The translations under genes and the position numbers were made by a program. The notes beneath the pieces were generated by a model, which was given only the letters and a program-made list of their open reading frames with translations, was not told where the DNA came from and ran no database searches. 64,000 nucleotides of DNA from Microvelia longipes (taxonomy: Eukaryota > Arthropoda > Insecta > Hemiptera > Veliidae), in contig JACMZG010001908.1 of NCBI GenBank assembly GCA_018340805.1, positions 45,825,117 through 45,889,116 on the forward strand. The letters are read 5' to 3'. This document shows positions 1 through 10,950 of this stretch, one piece after another. Within the stretch, counting starts at the first letter, position 1. Each line of letters begins with the position of its first letter.

Positions 1-1202
1 TTCGTCAATATCACAAACAATATTATCTGACATAATTGAAATATTAGAGTAGAATATTAGAGCAGTTATAAGTAATATTTGATCTAATTATAAAAGTTTA
101 AGACAGGTTAAACAGTTAAAGCTAAGGTTTTAAACTAAAAAAAAACTTTGATTTAATGATATTTTGTCGAAAAAACAATGAGTATGCAAATCTTAAAATG
201 ATTTTAAAAAATCAGGATAGCCAACTTAATTTTTTTTTACTTTTAAATAAAGAACTAGTTTTTATTTTTTAAATTATTTATTCTTATATTATTATTAGCA
301 GTACACTAGTTCTACTTAAAATTATTGTTAATGTTATATTCTTTTTTTATACATCTTATTCTTGTATATCTTCTTATTTATAGGTATCTTAGTTTTCAAA
401 TAAAAATAATTATATACTATTCATTTTGTCGATTATTAAGTTAAGTTGGCAACTGTTACTTTTTACTCCCAAGGGAGTAAAAAGTACTTTTTACTCCCTT
501 GGGAGTGAAAAGTGATTCTTAACTCTCTTAAAACTAGTCATTAAATTTCGTATTATATACCGTCTGGAGATAAACAAGTTTAAAGCTTAGTGAGATCATA
601 TTTAAGGTTTTGATTAAGTCTTGTCTCTCCCCGAGCTTCGTCCCCTTAAACTCCTATTTATTCCTTTTTCACGTTATTCCTTCACCATTTTGCAGCAGGA
701 CGAAATTTGGTTGTTCTATGAAATTAAGACTGATTGTGCATTTGTAGGACTAGCGATTTGGAATATAAATATATAGCCTATTACGCATATAGCGCAATAG
801 TCAAGGCTTGAAATAAATCAAATGCTCAATTTCCTTTAGAAATTCACAATTCACAAAGAAGTGAGTGAATTTAAACTCAGTCTGATGCTTTCAAACACAA
901 ACGTTATAACATCGATTTGGAAGTACAAATTATTCCATGCGCCTTTCCATAACAATTCTCAACTGCAAACTGCTTTTGACATCTAATAATTTTGATTGCC
1001 AAATTTTTTACACCTAAGTCCGATTTACGGGTTACACATTTTATTGCTTATCGTTATCCTATTTTACTTGCTTCGATGGCAAATGGTGGCAATTAATGTG
1101 GCTCACTAAATCTAAAAAGAGAGTTACTGACTACGACTAGAAAGGAGAATCCTCGACAAGTTGTTTCTTCCTCTCTGTAATATAAGGCAAGTCTAAAATT
1201 CG
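1..1202. other. AT-rich stretch without a gene
   Basis: No ORF or exon with convincing splice sites is visible on either strand. The one structured feature is the double hairpin at 458-513, listed separately. Confidence 0.6.
458..513. repeat. 56-bp near-perfect palindrome made of two hairpins
   Basis: Two 28-bp hairpins sit back to back, 458-485 and 486-513. Each has 13-base arms (actttttactccc paired with gggagtaaaaagt) and a 2-base loop, aa in the first and tt in the second. The whole block also reads as one palindrome with a single mismatch at the right arm (gtgaaaag instead of gtaaaaag). No ORF overlaps it. It may be the relic of a foldback element. Confidence 0.85.
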
Positions 1203-1529
1203 AAGTCAATCATAGTAATATATAGTAGTGGGGGAATAGCCTATTTCAATTCATTGAGAGGCCTGAAACACCATTTGAGCCTCTCAGGGGCTCTGTGTAA
1301 CCTCAATGAAACCTCCTTTAAGAGTGAGTTAAGGTTATAATAAATCAATTAATCTTGCCTTCCACCACATTAATTGTGTTTTGATTTGTATTTTAACGTT
1401 CTACTATATAAGTTATTGTCATTTTGTACCGATTATTTGATTATATTTATAGGTTGTCTGGTTACTTATTCGATGTTTCAAAATTTAACCTATAGAGCCC
1501 CCCTAGTAGTATACATCTGTGAAGTCAAT
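1203..1529. mobile_element. hAT-like MITE, copy 1, with 8-bp target duplication
   Basis: The element body is 1211-1521 (311 bp). It is flanked by perfect 8-bp direct repeats, aagtcaat, at 1203-1210 and 1522-1529. Its termini are imperfect inverted repeats beginning with CA and ending with TG. A second copy at 29268-29588 is alignable along the whole length, including 'ctcaggggctctgtgtaacc' and 'ggttataataaatcaatt'. There is no coding capacity. An 8-bp duplication plus CA..TG ends fits a non-autonomous hAT element; the superfamily call is inference. Confidence 0.85.
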
Positions 1530-2689
1530 AATGAAATCTAAAGGATGTAATGAGATATTAATCCTTCAATAGGTTGGTAACATAATTTCAAAAATAATAA
1601 GCATGAATATAAATTTCTTTTCACTCCTGGCTGCAATTGGTGTACGATATGTTAATCCCTTATCCCTTGCTAATCTCTCTGGACTTTATTCTAGAAATTA
1701 GGTCACAATATAAAGTGGGTTTAAATGTAAAATATTAGGATTATTACATCGAAACCCTCAACATATTTGCTTTGCACTGCATCCTTTGTCCTTTGTACTG
1801 CAAGACTTGAACAGATTGAAATTATGGTTATATAAGTCGTACCCCTGATAAGATAAGACAGCAGTTGTAGTTTCAACTGGGCTTGCAAATTAGGGTCAAT
1901 AAATAATGCGTTTCATTATTTTAGTCGAATCAAAAGCTTAAATTTTAAAGCTTGAGAGCTTTATTTTTAACAAATGGTTCTAAAGTAAAGTGAACCTATT
2001 AGTCAGTGTCCGTCTTTAATCTCGAGTGTATAAACCCTAAATCTACCACCGCCTTCAACATCTCTGATTAATTGTGATAATGCATAAACGCTTTATCTTA
2101 TTATTGTTTAGTAATCAATATCCATATATTTGTAACCATAAATGGTTTAACTGTTCAAAGATTTAAAGTCGAAAACTCAGGTAAGAAGTGCCTCGGTACT
2201 TTATCTCTCAATTTGGGACTCACATCGCTTATCCAAAAATTGAGGCGTTATTACTTCGATCTTGTAAAGCTCGACCTCATAATAGTTACTGATCAATCGA
2301 TTATGATGTTTTGACTTTGGACTTGGTTTGCTCTTCCTAATTATGTGATTATAATAATCCAATGCTTACAGTAGTATAAATTTATACTATCGCAAATAAC
2401 TCTCAAAGTAAAAGCCAAACAGGTGTCGAATCTAGTTCTCTTCGATTTATAAATCTATATGATTTATGCTATCCAATGATAAGTCGTAAAACAGTCTGAC
2501 AAATTAAATTTATACGCTAAAACTTAGAGATTATGAAGTCGATATTTTCAAAATGGAGAATTTTAAACTTGATCGGTCAAATTTGATGGCTCAGCAAAAT
2601 TTGTTACCATGGTTTTAAAAGGGTAATCTTCTAGACTGCAGAACTTGACAGTACGTCTTATTGTTGTGCCAAGCTCTAACTCTGTGGCA

Positions 2690-2880
2690 AAACATGAAGC
2701 CTTCGGCCTTTGGGGCCGCTTCGCAGCCAAATGGTTGTTGTACATAATCAGTTCATTATATTACTGGTATATATAAGTGGCATACTACCACGATACTTAG
2801 CGAATTACCTAGAATAACCTTAACGAATTAATTGTATCAGTGAAAAAACGTGATTTGTTTACATTATGTCAATTAATGAC
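2690..2880. repeat. Dispersed repeat shared with 52690-52860
   Basis: Both copies share a purine/GC-rich start (gcc-rich 'cggccttt' / 'ggcctctt'), then 'atggttgttgta'-like sequence, 'actgg', 'ataagtggcatactaccacg' / 'tacgtggcatactgccacg' and 'aacgtgatttg'. The copies are clearly homologous but diverged. There is no ORF of interest. The class is unknown. Confidence 0.6.
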
Positions 2881-3233
2881 ATAACGTTTTGTTTTTCATA
2901 TATATGTCAATCAATAAAACCGAAATTAATTCTGATGATAAAATGAAAATTCGTATCATTGTGAACCATAAATAGTAGTAGTATATTTATAAAAAAGTCT
3001 CCCTAATCTAAACACTATATGAAGATTTCTGATTGTTTGCAATGTTTGTGGGGTCACTATTGTGGGTTAATGACATCAAACATATTTCATAAACAATTGA
3101 GTTCGGGACATTAGTAAGGTTGATTTTTGTACCAAATCTCATTTCGATCCGAGATAGCGCTCGAAAGTTATCGTGTCCCATAGGAACGTCTAGGACAAAA
3201 AATCTCGTACATACATACATACACACAAATAAT

Positions 3234-3236
3234 AAT

Positions 3237-3319
<83 letters not shown>
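3234..3319. repeat. (TA)n microsatellite
   Basis: Almost pure alternating AT over about 86 bases, preceded by (CATA)n and ACAC steps at 3208-3228. ORFs read through it are Ile-Tyr repeats and are not genes. Confidence 0.95.
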
Positions 3320-3321
<2 letters not shown>

Positions 3322-3429
3322 ACCAACAGACTGACAGCATGATCAAAACCAGCTAACTCCGTTGAGAATGGTTCGACCCAACACAATACTTTTCCTCAAC
3401 CTAAGGAAATGGTTGAGGAAAAGTAAAAA

Positions 3430-4690
3430 TTAGAATGCTTAGATAAAAGGGACTAAATGTGTTTGAAATGCCTAAACAGGCCCTTGTACAGGTTGAGGCC
3501 AACCACTTGACATATTTCGTAAAGAGTTTTATACCTTGGTCGGCATACACTCAAATCTATTCTCTCCTTTTTAAGTGCGTTTTTCATTATCCTTTAAAAG
3601 GGCCAACAAAGATTTAAATAAGTCAAGTATTTAACATTCAAAATATAAAATTGAAACTTTTGAAAACATTGCCAAAATTTAGGTAATGAACGACGAATAT
3701 GTGATGAATTGATTGATTAGGTGCATGCGTGTTGGACTCATTCGTCGTGGGGAGTTTGATTAAATTAATACGTGTTTTAATTTGACCAGCGTATCTCTAG
3801 TCAGGCCGAACCTTCATTTTAAAAAGTCAATACAGGGAAACAAAGTTTGGATTATTTTAATTTCATTTGCATATTGATAAGTTTGGATAAATTTCACCAA
3901 CATATTCCGGCAATTATAAATAGCGAAGCTGTGTCCATAATGTATGCATATGGTTTAAAATAAACGTGTTTTATTTCAGAGATATTAAACGAAATGTTTA
4001 ATCAGTTTATTTGTTTTATGAGTAGTGCGAGTTGTAGAGTAACAAACCCTAGTAAAGGTTTGGTGTATCACAGGGCAAGGTTATTGGGCTATGCTTTTAC
4101 ATTTTTTTTTAATACATATATGTACTTTTATTAGTATAGAAATATTCGTTAGAATGTAGTATGTCAGATTTAGTTTTCTTCGTTCATAAAGCTTATTGAA
4201 AAAAATATATTAAGGTCTACGCCGGACCAGTGTCACGCTGCGTGCGTACGACGCATCATTATTGCTTGGGGGACTCGCTTTGCTTGCGAGAGAAGACAAT
4301 CTTGTACAGAGATTGACATTGTATTGTCTAAAGGTGTAATAAATAACAATATTTATATTTAATTCATTTTGCAAGTTATTAAACTTATCACTTTATTAAT
4401 TTTACTCTTAATAAGAACCACCCGCCTTCAGGCCGGTCATCTAACCCCTGATTGTTATGTTAATATAAACAGATCGGATTAGAGAATAAATAGTCGTATT
4501 CGTTCAATACAGAGACTATAGCCCTGTTTACAGTTTCTACAAATAAACTATAAACAATAACCTTAGCTAGTCTCTGTGACTTAACTCTCGGCCTTAGACT
4601 CTGCTAGTGATGACCCCACGGTGCACTGGTAACTCGCTCGCTACAGATTTACACGATGTAATACATGATGAAGTAAGTTGTTATAACTAC
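3430..4690. other. AT-rich stretch without a gene
   Basis: No convincing coding region is seen. At 4213 there is a single unit (gtctacgccggaccag) of the minisatellite that is amplified from 4690 onward. Confidence 0.5.
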
Positions 4691-5185
4691 TTCATCAAAG
4701 CAGACAGATGATATTGAGGTCTTCGCCGGACCAGATAGATGATATTGAGTTCTACGCCGGACCAGAAAGATGCTATTGAGGTCTACGCGGGACAAATGAT
4801 ATTGAAGTCGGTATAAGATAGATGATATTAGGTTTACGTCGGATAGGATAGATGATATTGAAGTCAACAAGGGATAAGATAGATGACATTGAGGTCTTCA
4901 TGAGATATATTGAGTTTTATTACATATATTAAAGTCACTCCGGATCAGATAGATGATATTGAAGTCAACAAGGGATAAGATAGATGACATTGAGGTCTTC
5001 ATGAGATATATTGAGGTTTTTATTACATGATATTAAAGTCTACTCGATCAGATAGATGATGAAGTCAAAGAAGATGATATTGAGTCAACAGGGATCAGAT
5101 AGATGATATTGAAGTCAACAAAGGATCAGATAGATGATATTGAAGTCAAAAGGATCAGATAGATATATTAAGTCACAAGGACTAT
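4690..5185. repeat. Minisatellite, units of about 30-45 bp
   Basis: Degenerate tandem units centred on 'agatagatgatattgaagtc', followed by variable spacers (aacaaggg, tacgccggacc, ttcatgag). A higher-order duplication is visible: a block of about 68 bp ('gatagatgatattgaagtca' through 'gatatattgag') occurs near 4848 and again about 96 bp later. A minus-strand ORF across it is a repeat artefact. Confidence 0.85.
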
Positions 5186-6047
5186 AGAAGTCTTTCATTA
5201 ATTAAGACGTAAAGCTTAACTATCATAGCTCCAATCTGTTTTCAATACTACATTAATTTATTTTAAAATATAATAATTAAATCTTTGCCGTACATTTTTC
5301 CTTAACTTAGAACCATTATAAAGTTTAAAGCAGAAGTCTTAATTTTTCCCGATAATATTAAAGGTCATTATATGGAGCCATAAAACATTTTCATAAGAAT
5401 CATACTTAAGCTTTGCTTCTCGTAACTACCTTCTCTTTGAAGCAATATCTGGTTGATATTAAACTTCCTTCTTTACCTAGAATAAAGGAAGCCATTTTAT
5501 CAGTTTTTGTATTTTTTATCTTTCTAGGTTAATGTTGATTACATTTATCTTTTTTAAATTTTATAGCGTTTTTAAAGATTTTTTTTTATCATTTTGTTGA
5601 AACATTAACGTTAACGTTAACTAATTTTGTTTTTGTTCTTGTTTCAGGTGAGTATATAAAAATAAAATTTTATGGAGTGTGAATGGTCTGTTTTGGTAAG
5701 ATTTTTTAAAAATATTATCTTACTATGCAGATTTTTATAGCTGTTATTTGTTGTTAATTTTAACTAGCTCCATGAAAAATATATGTAGTAACACACGAAT
5801 TCATATCAAATAATACTTTTTGTATTTTTATAAATATGTGCTGAGTTGGCAACATTTGATGAAAATAAGGGAGTTATGTTTTTTTAAAGCAATACTTCTA
5901 CTCTTTTAGGAGGTAGGAAAATCATCTAAAAGTTGTGCTCCAAATGTTTCGTCCTTCATAAAAAAAGCTTTAAGTTCTATTATTGCTCCAATTATTTATT
6001 TTATATTTAAGAAATCAATTAATACATAAACATCCCTACAACAGTGA
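5186..6047. other. AT-rich stretch without a gene
   Basis: No exon or structured repeat is recognised. The text 'ttttaggaggtaggaaaatc' at about 5905 recurs as 'ttctaggaggtaggaaagc' at about 40083, so part of this is probably old repeat. Confidence 0.45.
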
Positions 6048-6562
6048 AACTCATTTTATATTGTGCCGACTTACAAAAACGGAGATAGTTCCATAACTTC
6101 CAACTTCCGTCCAATTTCACTAAATAACATATATTGCAAAATTTATAAGAAATTGTTTTTTGTTCCGTTTCTAGAGAAATTATCGACTCAAATCAACATG
6201 GTTTTAGATCGAGTTGTTCCACAGCTACTGATCTAGTACAATCTCTAGCGTCCGTTGCGCCGCCCGTAATTGACCACAAATTAATTTTATTTCAGCTTTC
6301 TTTCATATTAAGAAATCCATTATCATCAAATGGCTTAAAAGTTTTATGACAAACAGATATTGTAGAGTTAAAATTAACAACTTTGTTTCTGAATCTTTTT
6401 AATTGTCGTCGTCTGGCGTACTTCAAGGTTCGGTTTTGGGACCGTTGCTCTATTTAGTCTTTATAAATTATTTACCTTCATTTTTAAGCACTAACCATGC
6501 TCTCTTTGAAGATGAATTAAAAATATACTCATCTATATCTGACGATTTGTTTGTTTGTTGAC
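6048..6562 (+). pseudogene. Non-LTR retrotransposon reverse-transcriptase core, decayed
   Basis: Conceptual translation in shifting frames gives an ordered set of RT motifs. They are a 'VPTYKNGDSSITSNFRPIS' stretch (the P-Y-K-x-G-D / NYRP block), 'NQHGFRSSCSTATDLVQSL' (the QHGF-R-ST block), 'IIKWLKSFMTNR' (thumb-side W-L-x-S-F), then 'SSGVLQGSVLGPLLYLVFIN' (the GxxQGSVLGP block). After these comes a degraded catalytic box, 'ALFEDELKIYSS', where FADD-like would be expected. The Asp-bearing A motif (D-F-x-K-A-F-D) is deleted between the second and third blocks, and a stop follows 'ESF'. The element is truncated at both ends and cannot be active. The motif style fits the Jockey/CR1 group of LINEs (family knowledge). 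SINE A starts less than 100 bp downstream. Confidence 0.88.
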
Positions 6563-6659
6563 GAATTGTCAATTATTCTGCACCATAAGATCCCAAAAGC
6601 CGGAAAGATGGTGTCCGTATTTATTTATTTATTTATGGACGTGCACATTTTTGGACGGG

Positions 6660-7212
6660 GAGTCACCCGTGGTGTAGTGGTTAAGGTACGCGGCCAATAC
6701 ACAGAATGAATGAACTTTAGTCATGGGTTCAATCCCAGCACGGGCCTCTAGGATTTTTATGAGAGGGATAAAAATTCTGCATACCACGTCCTTCAGAAGG
6801 GACGTAAAGCCGGTGGTCTCGAGCCTGTGTGTTGTCAGGTACTCGTTAAAGATTCCTTACCCAAAATAAAACTGGGTATAAGCAAAATTTAGGACCCTCA
6901 TAGTATATTCATTATAATACTTAAGTGTGTCTCCCTTGTAGTTTAAAGTGTGTGGAGGTTTGGTTTAACAGTGAGAGTACGTGTTGTTCCCAGTTTTCAC
7001 TAGACTATAAGAGTCAGTGAAAATATATATGATTGCATAAAAAAGCATGAGAGGAACCACAGAAATTCACGGCTCTTCTGTCTAGATTAGATGAAATATA
7101 ACTACACTTGAAATTGAAATGAGTGGAACACTATCATTGGGAGCTGGCAAAAAGGGTCCAACAACGTGGCCTAATTGCCTGGTAGGTACTACCACTCCCT
7201 CCATATTACTAT
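6660..7212 (+). mobile_element. SINE A, tRNA-derived, full length (about 550 bp)
   Basis: The head carries RNA polymerase III promoter boxes: A-box-like 'tggtgtagtggttaagg' and B-box-like 'gggttcaatccc'. A long non-coding body follows and ends at 'accactccctccatatt'. A reverse-orientation copy at 17420-17978 aligns along the entire length, including 'cttcagaagggacgtaaagc' (minus-copy counterpart 'tccttcagaagggacgt' by complement), which defines both ends. No target duplication was identified for this copy. It sits directly downstream of the RT relic, but no sequence link between the two was shown. Confidence 0.88.
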
Positions 7213-8790
7213 CATTGGCTGATCCGTTAGATTTGAGGGTTTGTTCAACACGGTTTGTAAAAACGGAATTAATTATTTAAAAAAATGTAAAAAACATTTT
7301 ATACATTTATTTATATATTTTATTACATAAAAAGGGTTTGCTATGATTATTTTAAGATATCTGAGTTCAAGGAGGCCTAAATGAGACCTAAGATAGTGTT
7401 CGAGGTTTCAAACTGTCGGTATTATAATTTGTCGAGAAAGTCTTTGTCTAGCCCTAGAACCCTTTTGTTTGTTGTCATATTGTTAAACTTGTGTCGCACA
7501 GGCAGTTAAAAACTAGCAAATAACAAAACTCTAGTTATAATCCCTGTCAAATAGTACAAATTCTAAAAATGGAACCTTTTTTATGCATTCACCAAAAATA
7601 ATAGTTTAACCTATTTAACCTGTTTCAAAATAATACTCTATAATTCCTAAAAAAACAGAAATTCACAAAATTTATTGTATGTATTTTATAATAATATTAA
7701 TATATAAAATATAACATTTTTTTAATTCTACTTACATAACTATATTCTATATGCGTATTATATTTATTTTTATACTATTTTTATTTTCAAACTTTGTTTT
7801 ACATATTTATTTTATTCCTACATTATTTAATTTCCCTTTTGTATTTAATTTCACGTCTGTATTATTTTAAGTAAAATAACTCTAAATAGAATAACAAAAG
7901 GAACTAAAAAAAATAAACTTTTTTTACCAATGCCTTATTTAAAATTTAAACAACTCTTGTTGCCCGAGTTTTCAATATTCTCCACGCTTCATGTTTATGC
8001 CACAAATTTAAAATATATGATAATGAATTCAGTAAATTAGAGTCAAAATTTTTAACATTTTTATTTCGTGTTTATTTTTTACCAGTTTCTTGAGGTAGTT
8101 TTAAAATTTAATATTATAAAATAAATTTTGAACAAGTTTTATTAAATTACTTATTAGTAACTTCTTTCAAAAATTGTTATAATTATAATAATAATAATAA
8201 AAGTCAATAATAAAATAAAATCAGATAATTAAAATACAAGTTATATTATTGTTTTTATTCCTTTTTATAGTTAAATCATATTTATGATACAGGTGAAACC
8301 ACAGTTAAATACCCTAATAGACTTTATCAGGAGATAGGGATGACCAAAAATTTAGTCTCTTCACTTTAATTTTTCAATGTCCAACCTACTACAGTGTTGG
8401 GGTCACTCAGTCACTCGCGGTGTGATTGTTATACTATACCTTATTTTTACAATATTAACTTTGTATTCTTGGGTTAAATAGATTCATAGACTATATTTTT
8501 CGGATGGATTAAGTGTATTGAACATTTTTGATATGGTGTCCTTTAAGCAGGACGCAGAGCATCGGAGCATCGGTTGCAAACCTTTACGACTTCAGGGTAC
8601 GTTATGTAAGGGTAAGTTCAAAATATACGAGTTAAGGTTATAACGGGAAAAGTATACGAGTAAAGTAATAAATATAAGAGTTAAGGTTATAACCAGAAAA
8701 TTATAACAGGGTACTCACTGAGACTAACTATTTTAACTTTTTAGTAAACAACATTGAAACATTTAAAGGCGCTATGTTGAGATCTTTCAA
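7213..8790. other. AT-rich stretch without a gene
   Basis: Long A/T runs and stop-dense in all frames. No exon, terminal repeat or RNA gene is recognised. Confidence 0.5.
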
Positions 8791-8794
8791 TTTT

Positions 8795-8905
8795 GCTTGA
8801 TTACATAAAGAACCTTCGGCTAAACAAGGATTCTCATCCCCCATAAACTGTCTACGGGGATCGAACGCGGAACCATTTGGACGAAAAATAAAAAGCAAGG
8901 TGTTG
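8795..8905 (-). repeat. Possible tRNA-like/SINE fragment
   Basis: Read on the minus strand, 'gcgttcgatccccgtagac' contains a B-box-like sequence (GTTCGATCC). No matching A box or cloverleaf was found, so this is at most the remnant of a tRNA-derived element. Confidence 0.3.
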
Positions 8906-9335
8906 AGTTTCATTTCAAACCATCAATTAGAACCAGCATCGAAACAGCCTTCAAGTAAATTAAGTTTTCCAAGAATAAGAAATAAGTTACACTGGAAAGG
9001 CAAAAGCTTAGTTAGGTTTAGTGACTCCTTCGGTAATATTCACGCCACGCAGTTTTAAGTATTTTACAGTAAACTGAATAATTATGTGGATTGAAAATCA
9101 CTCATCACATTTTTTAACAAGAAATAAAATCAATTGACTAATTACAAATTTTAAAAGCTACTACACATAATAATAAATCTGTAATTTAGCGAAACTCATT
9201 AGCAGCAGTTTAATTATCGTTATATGAAACATTAATTACATGAAAGCAAAAGTAAAACACAACACCACTCTTTCTTAAAGTGGGTACTTGTAATCCAGAG
9301 ATTAACAAGTACTTCAACATTCACAAGGTCCTGTA

Positions 9336-9400
9336 AATCAGTATATAAAATAAATGCATATCACAACAAAACCATTGTGTAGTTCTACAGCCCAATCAAT
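9336..9400 (+). promoter_or_regulatory. Putative core promoter of the secreted-protein gene
   Basis: A TATA-like 'tatataaaa' at about 9342-9350 lies roughly 150 bp upstream of the ATG at 9497. A transcription start 25-35 bp downstream would fall near 'ccattgtgtagttc'. The spacing fits an arthropod TATA promoter with a 5' UTR of about 120 nt. This is inference only. Confidence 0.4.
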
Positions 9401-9496
9401 AGTTGATTCCATTATTTCTTTAATTAATTATTATAACTTAACACATAATTGTTTTATTCGAAGTTATAGCTAGTTGTTTAGTTGTTTTGTATAGCC

Positions 9497-10129
9497 ATGA
9501 AAGTAGTAATATTAGTATTATCTTTGATATGCATGGGATGTGGGAATCCTTTGGAATCGTTAGTGGACTCGTGGCTTCTAGACGCTTCCAATGCCTTGTC
9601 GTCAAGTAACAATATCATGGACGAGAGGCCATCATTAAACTTTACTTCAACATGTCTTCAAGAGTACAACGAGTGCACGTTCACCACTGATCAAGGTATC
9701 ATCACTGATCTATCAGCATTCAAACGATCATCTGACATCAGCATCAAAACAAAAGATAATAAAATATTGGCACAATTTGAATTAAGTTTTGACAATTTAA
9801 AAATTAATTACAACTTATCAGAAACCGGATATTTGATTAATAATAATTACTCTATAGTGGTCACACCATCGCAAATGGTATTTACTTTTAATTTAGTTTT
9901 AGATTATACTTCCGGTGTTCACAACTGTTCCGATATGGAATGGTTCACGATACCCGGAAGCCAAATCGTATCTCTGAATGTTGATATTTTACAAAATAAT
10001 CAGTATCAGTTACAACTGCCTTCCTATGTAAAGGAACAATTAGTCCAATCTATGGAAACCGCTAATATAAAATTAGATATGTATTTGAATGGTTTAAATT
10101 TGTGCGATAGAATAGCTAAACTTATTTAA
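9497..10129 (+). CDS. Secreted protein of about 210 aa, possible group-7-allergen/JHBP-like fold
   Basis: The ATG at 9497 (context gccATGa) is the first in-frame methionine; the reading frame is open a few codons further up but has no earlier ATG. Residues 1-16 form a clear signal peptide (MKVVILVLSLICMGCG) with likely cleavage before Asn17, so the mature protein is about 194 aa. Four N-glycosylation sequons are visible near residues 48 (NFT), 106 (NLS), 117 (NYS) and 143 (NCS). Mature cysteines include C53, C60, C144 and one near the C-terminus ('LNLCDR'). There are no membrane segments. The pattern 'ITDLSAFKRSSDIS' then 'LAQFELSFDNLKINYNLS' resembles the early beta-strands of insect group-7 mite-allergen-like/JHBP-superfamily lipid-binding proteins; this assignment is tentative. 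The ORF is intronless within the window. AATAAA signals follow at about 10448-10461. The next gene starts about 820 bp downstream on the same strand. Confidence 0.85.
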   Translation: MKVVILVLSLICMGCGNPLESLVDSWLLDASNALSSSNNIMDERPSLNFTSTCLQEYNECTFTTDQGIITDLSAFKRSSDISIKTKDNKILAQFELSFDNLKINYNLSETGYLINNNYSIVVTPSQMVFTFNLVLDYTSGVHNCSDMEWFTIPGSQIVSLNVDILQNNQYQLQLPSYVKEQLVQSMETANIKLDMYLNGLNLCDRIAKLI

Positions 10130-10447
10130 AGATTACACATAAGCCTGAGTTTATAGACAACAACAACTAAATTAAAGGTTTCCTACCTATGTATGATTAG
10201 TGAGGCTAAACAGCGGCTTAGCTTGATTCCATTTAACTTTTATTTTTCGCTGGTTTTCCATATATTGTTTTTATTTTTTGCTACAGAATCAAATATTTTT
10301 ATTAGTTTTTGTTAGTACTTAAATAATTCTTTTCACACTATTTCATGTTATTTTATTACGTATGAGAATTCTAAGGTAATTTTCGTTTCTCTGTTTGGAG
10401 ATTCAGATTATATTTATGTATTTAATTTATGTATTTTATAATCAATC

Positions 10448-10461
10448 AATAAATAAATAAA
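10448..10461 (+). terminator. Polyadenylation signals for the secreted-protein gene
   Basis: Three overlapping AATAAA hexamers (aataaataaataaa) lie about 320 bp after the stop codon. They are the first such cluster downstream, giving a 3' UTR of a plausible length. Confidence 0.55.
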
Positions 10462-10608
10462 AATTCCATGTTTTCCAATATTTTGTGTGTATAATATAAG
10501 CCGTGTCATTTTAACCAACAGCATGTGCCCCTGGATAAAATACTACTATGTCTAGGCACAGCCTTTACCTAATATTAATTACAATTTATATTTATTTAAA
10601 ATGATTAG

Positions 10609-10652
10609 TCATACTGTAAAAAATATGCTACATAGCACATTTTTTACAGTAT
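10609..10652. repeat. Inverted repeat, 14-bp arms
   Basis: 'catactgtaaaaaa' is complementary to 'ttttttacagtatg', with a loop of about 16 bases. It lies between the two intronless genes. A short ORF starting at 10601 runs through the hairpin and is probably chance. The feature may be a small foldback relic. Confidence 0.7.
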
Positions 10653-10950
10653 GCAAAAAAGTACTTAACATAGTTAAGTTGGCTATCTCGGGTTTACCTG
10701 AAGAAGGAATCTTATCTGAGCTGAGGCCGGTAATAAAAAGTTATGTAATAATTATTTATGTAATTTACTTTATTTTGCTGGCTCTTTGACAGTCATAATA
10801 AAGTTAATAAGCGTATGAATTAAACTAAAATAAAGTTAGGTAAATAAGAAAATAATTGTAAATTTAAGAAATATTTCTGTCAATTTAACAATTAAAACGC
10901 TTTGCTACGTCATTTTCGAATAAAGCTGCTTTAAAAATAGCTTGAATTCG

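Larger units (their letters stand above)
2185..3425 (-). repeat. R repeat copy (degenerate)
   Basis: The tail motif is at the left ('gtgcctcggtactttatc' at about 2189). The palindromic head is at the right, where 'acacaatacttttcctcaac' at 3382 is followed by 'ggttgaggaaaagt' near 3411. The order and polarity match the minus-oriented R copies at 13.3 and 59-61 kb. A (TA)n array (3234-3319) has grown inside it. A segment at 2690-2880 is alignable to 52690-52860 and is probably a separate repeat inserted within this copy. Confidence 0.5.

Noticed and set aside
10601..10789. 62-aa ATG ORF between the two genes
   Set aside because: Overlaps a hairpin and has no recognisable domain or promoter; considered chance.
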